Below are positions 5,756 to 8,568 of a stretch of DNA of 8,568 bases, piece after piece. Each line of letters starts with the position of its first letter. Positions within the stretch are counted from its first letter, which is position 1. The stretch comes from JAAEQG01 sp043803085. Its GTDB lineage: Bacteria; Planctomycetota; Phycisphaerae; UBA1845. The translations under genes were made by a program, and so were the position numbers. Where the stretch lies: NCBI GenBank assembly GCA_043803085.1, contig JAZDKM010000378.1:1-8568 (forward strand), given 5' to 3'. The notes beneath the pieces are model-generated. The model made no database searches, had not been told where the DNA came from, and was given only the letters and a program-made list of their open reading frames with translations.

Positions 5756-7110
5756 TGGCTGATTCGCCCCGCAAAAGTGAACGCCGCGTCGTGATCACCG
5801 GTCTCGGAACGGTGACCCCGCTGGGTATCGGCATCGAACCCCTGTGGGACGGCCTGCTGGCCAGGCAGTGTGGGATCAAGCCGGTGCGGGCCTTCGACGC
5901 CTCGGGCCTGGCCTCGACTTTGGGCGGCGAGACACCCTCCTTGAAGATGGCCGATTTTGTCCCGAAGGGCTACCGCAAGAGCACCAAGGTGATGGCCCGC
6001 GACATCGAGTTGGCCGTCGTCGCCGCTTATCTGGCGGTGAAAGATGCCGGCTTGAAGACCAAATGTCTCATCGACCGCGGCGAAACCGACGGCTCGCCCA
6101 ACGTGGACAGCACCCGTTTCGGGACCAACATCGGGGCGGGGCTTATCTGTGCCGACCTCCCCGAACTGGCCGGCGCCCTCGCCACCGCCGTGGATGAACA
6201 CGGCGAGTTCAGCCTGACGAAGTGGGGCAAAGAGGGCATGGAAAACCTGACACCGCTGTGGCTGCTCAAGTTTCTACCCAACATGCTGGCCTGTCACGTG
6301 ACCATCGTGCATGACTGCCGGGCCCATTCCAACACGGTGACCTGTGCCGACGCCTCGAGTCACCTGGCCATCGGCGAGGCGTTTCGTACCATCGCACGCG
6401 GGGCCGCCGACGTGTGCATCTGCGGCGGGGCGGAGAGCAAAATCAATCCCATGGGGTTCGCCCGCCAGCAGTTGCTCGAACGGTTGGCGGTCGGCTTCGA
6501 TGGCACTCCGGAACGGGCCTGTCGCCCGTTCGGTGCCGGGCGCCGCGGCCTGGTGTGCAGTGAAGGCGGCGGGCTGGTCATTCAGGAAGACCTCGATCAC
6601 GCCCGGGCACGAGGCGCGCGGATTTACGCGGAAGTGATCGGTTTCGGGGCCAGCAGCAACACCCACGACTGGATGACGCCGCACCCGGAGGGCAAGGGCG
6701 TCGCCCAGGCGATTCGCAGCGCTCTGCGCGATGCGGAAGTGGCGCCCGAGGGCATCGACCTGATCGGGACCTTCGGCCCGGGCACCGTGGAGCACGATGC
6801 TTCTGAGTACAAAGGGCTGCGGGCGGTTTTCGGCGAGCGCTGCGGTCGCATCCCGGCCATTGCCATCAAGGGCGCGGTGGGGCATAACGGCGCGGGCAGC
6901 GGCGCTCTGGACGTCGCCGTGACCGTGATGTCCCTCTACCACAACACCGTGCCGCCGTCCTTGAACACCCACCCGACCGATCCGGAGTCGCCGCTCGGCT
7001 TCGTCAGCGGCGGACCGGTCGATTCGCGGGCCCGCACCGCGCTGACGGTAGGTTATGCATTACATGGCGGGCAGAACGCGGCGCTGGTGCTCAAGAAGTA
7101 CAGCGAATAG
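5755..7110 (+). CDS. KS-beta / chain-length-factor-like ketosynthase homologue
   Basis: The protein (451 residues) has the FabF-type thiolase fold, starting with RRVVITGLGTVTPLG. In FabF the catalytic triad is Cys-His-His. Aligned without gaps across the active-site segment, this protein has Asp199 at the Cys position (TCADASSHLAIGEA, codon GAC at 6349-6351) and Phe340 at the first His (GTFGPGT instead of the AHGTST type). It keeps Lys372 and His377 (IKGAVGH). The C-terminal gating loop NSFGFGG is replaced by GYALHGG, with His437 in place of the gating Phe. It should therefore not condense chains itself. Such proteins in type II polyketide systems pair with an active ketosynthase and set chain length, and the intact ketosynthase gene follows 8 nt downstream. 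The order beta-then-alpha is the reverse of most polyketide operons. Cys197, two residues before Asp199, could act only if the local alignment were shifted. Fold assignment is very secure; the chain-length-factor role is inferred. Confidence 0.88.
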   Translation: MADSPRKSERRVVITGLGTVTPLGIGIEPLWDGLLARQCGIKPVRAFDASGLASTLGGETPSLKMADFVPKGYRKSTKVMARDIELAVVAAYLAVKDAGLKTKCLIDRGETDGSPNVDSTRFGTNIGAGLICADLPELAGALATAVDEHGEFSLTKWGKEGMENLTPLWLLKFLPNMLACHVTIVHDCRAHSNTVTCADASSHLAIGEAFRTIARGAADVCICGGAESKINPMGFARQQLLERLAVGFDGTPERACRPFGAGRRGLVCSEGGGLVIQEDLDHARARGARIYAEVIGFGASSNTHDWMTPHPEGKGVAQAIRSALRDAEVAPEGIDLIGTFGPGTVEHDASEYKGLRAVFGERCGRIPAIAIKGAVGHNGAGSGALDVAVTVMSLYHNTVPPSLNTHPTDPESPLGFVSGGPVDSRARTALTVGYALHGGQNAALVLKKYSE

Positions 7111-7118
7111 CTGGGAAT

Positions 7119-8456
7119 ATGAGGAGTAGCCGCTTGGCACGCAAGACCGTCATCACCGGCATGGGGTGGATCACGCCGCTCGGTCACGACCTCGTGACGG
7201 TGTGGAAACGCCTGTTGGCGGGCGAGTGCATGATCGCCCCGACCACCCTGTTCGCCGCGTCCACCTTCCCGACCACGTTTTCCGCTCAGGTCTGCGATTT
7301 CGAGTTGGCACGTTTCCTCAAAAACGGCCTGGAACGCCACAAACACGCCAGCCGCAATACGCAATTCGCGCTGGCCGCCGCGGAGATGGCCTGGGCCGAC
7401 GCCGGGCTGACGGCATGTAACGGGCTCGATCCGACGCGCGTGGGCATTTACCTCGGCGGCGGGGAAGGACCGCTGGACTTCGACAACTTCGCGGCGGCGG
7501 CCGTCCAGGGCTGGAAGCACGACGTCGCCGGGGGCGGCCACCTCGACACAGTGACCTGGGCCAAGGTAGCCCTGCAGCGCCTGGTACGCAGCCGCGAAGC
7601 GGAACAGGACCCCAACCTGGCCGCAGGACACCTCGCCGTCCGGTTCAACGCGCAGGGCCCCAGCCTGAACACCCTGACCGCCTGTGCCGCCAGTACACAG
7701 GCCATCGGCGAAGCCTCGTGCATCATCCGCCGCGGCGACGCCGACGTGATGATCTCCGGGGGCACGCACAGCATGATCCACCCCCTGGGGGTGACCGGGT
7801 TCAACCGCCTGACGGCCCTCTCGATGCGCAACGACAGTTGCGTGACGGCCTCGCGCCCGTTCGATCGCACGCGCGACGGATTTGTGATCGGGGAGGGGTC
7901 CGGTATCGTCATCCTCGAAAGCCTGGAGCACGCCCAAAGACGCGGCGCCCGGGTCCTGGCCGAGATCGCCGGCTACGGTTCAACCGCCGACGCCTTCCGC
8001 ATCACCGACATTCACGAGGAAGGTCGCGGGGCCATCGGCGCCATGCGCAATGCCATCGAGGACGCCGGGCTGGGCGTGGCGGACATCGACTACATCTCCG
8101 CCCACGGCACGGGGACCGAGGAGAACGACAAGATCGAGACCTTGGCCATCCGCCGCTTGTTCGGCGAGTACGCCAAGAAGCTCCCTATCAGCAGTATCAA
8201 GAGCATGATGGGCCACCTGATCGCCGCGGCGGGCGTGGTGGAAGTGATCACCTGTGTGTTGGCCATCCGTGACGGGATGCTCCCCCCGACGATCAACTAC
8301 CGGCATCCCGATCCGAATTGCGACCTGGACTACGTGCCGAACCAGGCGCGGAAGCATTCGGTCAACATCGCGGCGTCCAATAGTTTCGGCTTCGGCGGGC
8401 AGAACGACACGGTGATCATCCGCCGGTGGCCCAACGTCGGCCCTCCCGGCGCCTAG
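7119..8456 (+). CDS. FabF-type beta-ketoacyl-ACP synthase (KS-alpha-like)
   Basis: This is a condensing enzyme that extends an acyl chain on a carrier protein with malonyl-ACP. It has 445 residues from the ATG at 7119. The complete triad is present with exact FabF spacing: Cys189 in LTACAAST, His329 in SAHGTGT and His366 in KSMMGH, with Lys361. The gating loop NSFGFGG (421-427) is intact, as is the INYRHPDPNCDLDYVPN stretch before it. A TTG at 7134 is an alternative start. It has GAGGAG 7 nt upstream and gives MARKTVITGMG, matching the usual FabF beginning, whereas the ATG has no well-spaced site. It follows the Cys-less homologue by 8 nt (23 nt with TTG), which suggests balanced production and a heterodimer. 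It is the last gene of the operon seen here. A role in general fatty acid synthesis is the main alternative to a specialised product. Confidence 0.92.
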   Translation: MRSSRLARKTVITGMGWITPLGHDLVTVWKRLLAGECMIAPTTLFAASTFPTTFSAQVCDFELARFLKNGLERHKHASRNTQFALAAAEMAWADAGLTACNGLDPTRVGIYLGGGEGPLDFDNFAAAAVQGWKHDVAGGGHLDTVTWAKVALQRLVRSREAEQDPNLAAGHLAVRFNAQGPSLNTLTACAASTQAIGEASCIIRRGDADVMISGGTHSMIHPLGVTGFNRLTALSMRNDSCVTASRPFDRTRDGFVIGEGSGIVILESLEHAQRRGARVLAEIAGYGSTADAFRITDIHEEGRGAIGAMRNAIEDAGLGVADIDYISAHGTGTEENDKIETLAIRRLFGEYAKKLPISSIKSMMGHLIAAAGVVEVITCVLAIRDGMLPPTINYRHPDPNCDLDYVPNQARKHSVNIAASNSFGFGGQNDTVIIRRWPNVGPPGA

Positions 8457-8568
8457 TGCTCCGACGCACCTTAGCCTGCGGGTTTGGAGTCGAGCCCACT
8501 GGTGTGCCACTGCCGTCTCGGCAGTGCCGGTCGCAGGAGTCTTCCTGGAACGCACTGCTCACAGCAGT
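8457..8568. other. Short intergenic end of the window
   Basis: After the last operon gene, 112 bp hold the two hairpins noted above and no coding signal. Whether the operon continues beyond the window cannot be seen. Confidence 0.6.
8508..8526. repeat. Hairpin after the operon
   Basis: CACTGCCG-TCT-CGGCAGTG forms a perfect 8-bp stem with a 3-nt loop, 51 nt after the last stop codon. It could mark the end of the operon transcript, but no T-run follows, so an intrinsic terminator is not supported. A second small palindrome, ACTGCT-CAC-AGCAGT, ends the window at 8554-8568 and shares the CACTGC start. Both may belong to a dispersed repeat cut by the window edge. Confidence 0.6.

Noticed and set aside
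7053..7937. Long minus-strand open frame opposite the FabF-type gene
   Set aside because: The plus strand encodes an intact ketosynthase here, and open antisense frames are common in GC-rich coding DNA.

Overview
The window is GC-rich bacterial DNA. Long repeat-filled spacers, a large acyl carrier protein and closely packed fatty-acid-type genes suggest a member of the Planctomycetota or a related lineage. That placement rests on gene style and repeat style only and is tentative. No rRNA, tRNA, CRISPR array, transposase or phage gene was seen.

Layout. The left part (1-3968) reads on the minus strand. It holds an rlmI-like 23S rRNA methyltransferase (2730-3941), an unrecognised protein of about 250 residues with a predicted coiled coil and a C-terminal membrane anchor (1238-1990), and a PilT-family retraction ATPase (8-1132). 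Between the first two lies about 740 bp without a credible gene. It is filled with interleaved palindromic repeats (2135-2321), a degenerate heptamer array and a 19-bp direct repeat. A clean six-copy heptamer array (1143-1184) sits directly in front of the pilT-like gene. From 3942 to 4322 is a divergent intergenic region with an AT-rich core and three GC-rich hairpins.

The right part (4323-8456) is a tight plus-strand operon of five genes: FabZ-like hotdog protein, long acyl carrier protein, second FabZ-like hotdog protein, ketosynthase-like protein, and FabF-type ketosynthase. Spacings are 14 nt, 3 nt, a 1-nt overlap and 8 nt. The last gene has the full Cys-His-His triad. The ketosynthase-like gene before it aligns without gaps through the active-site segment but has Asp, Phe and His where Cys, His and the gating Phe are expected, so it looks like a chain-length-factor-type (KS-beta) partner. 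The two hotdog proteins also form an unequal pair: the first keeps the catalytic His and Glu, and the second has Tyr in place of His. The operon therefore looks like a condensation and dehydration module built from one active and one degenerate copy of each enzyme, around a dedicated carrier protein. This arrangement is known from reducing type II polyketide and aryl-polyene pathways. No ketoreductase, enoyl reductase, acyltransferase or thioesterase gene is visible here, so those steps must come from elsewhere in the genome. The product is unknown. It could be a specialised polyene or lipid, or a lineage-specific version of fatty acid synthesis.

The last 112 bp contain two small hairpins and no gene.
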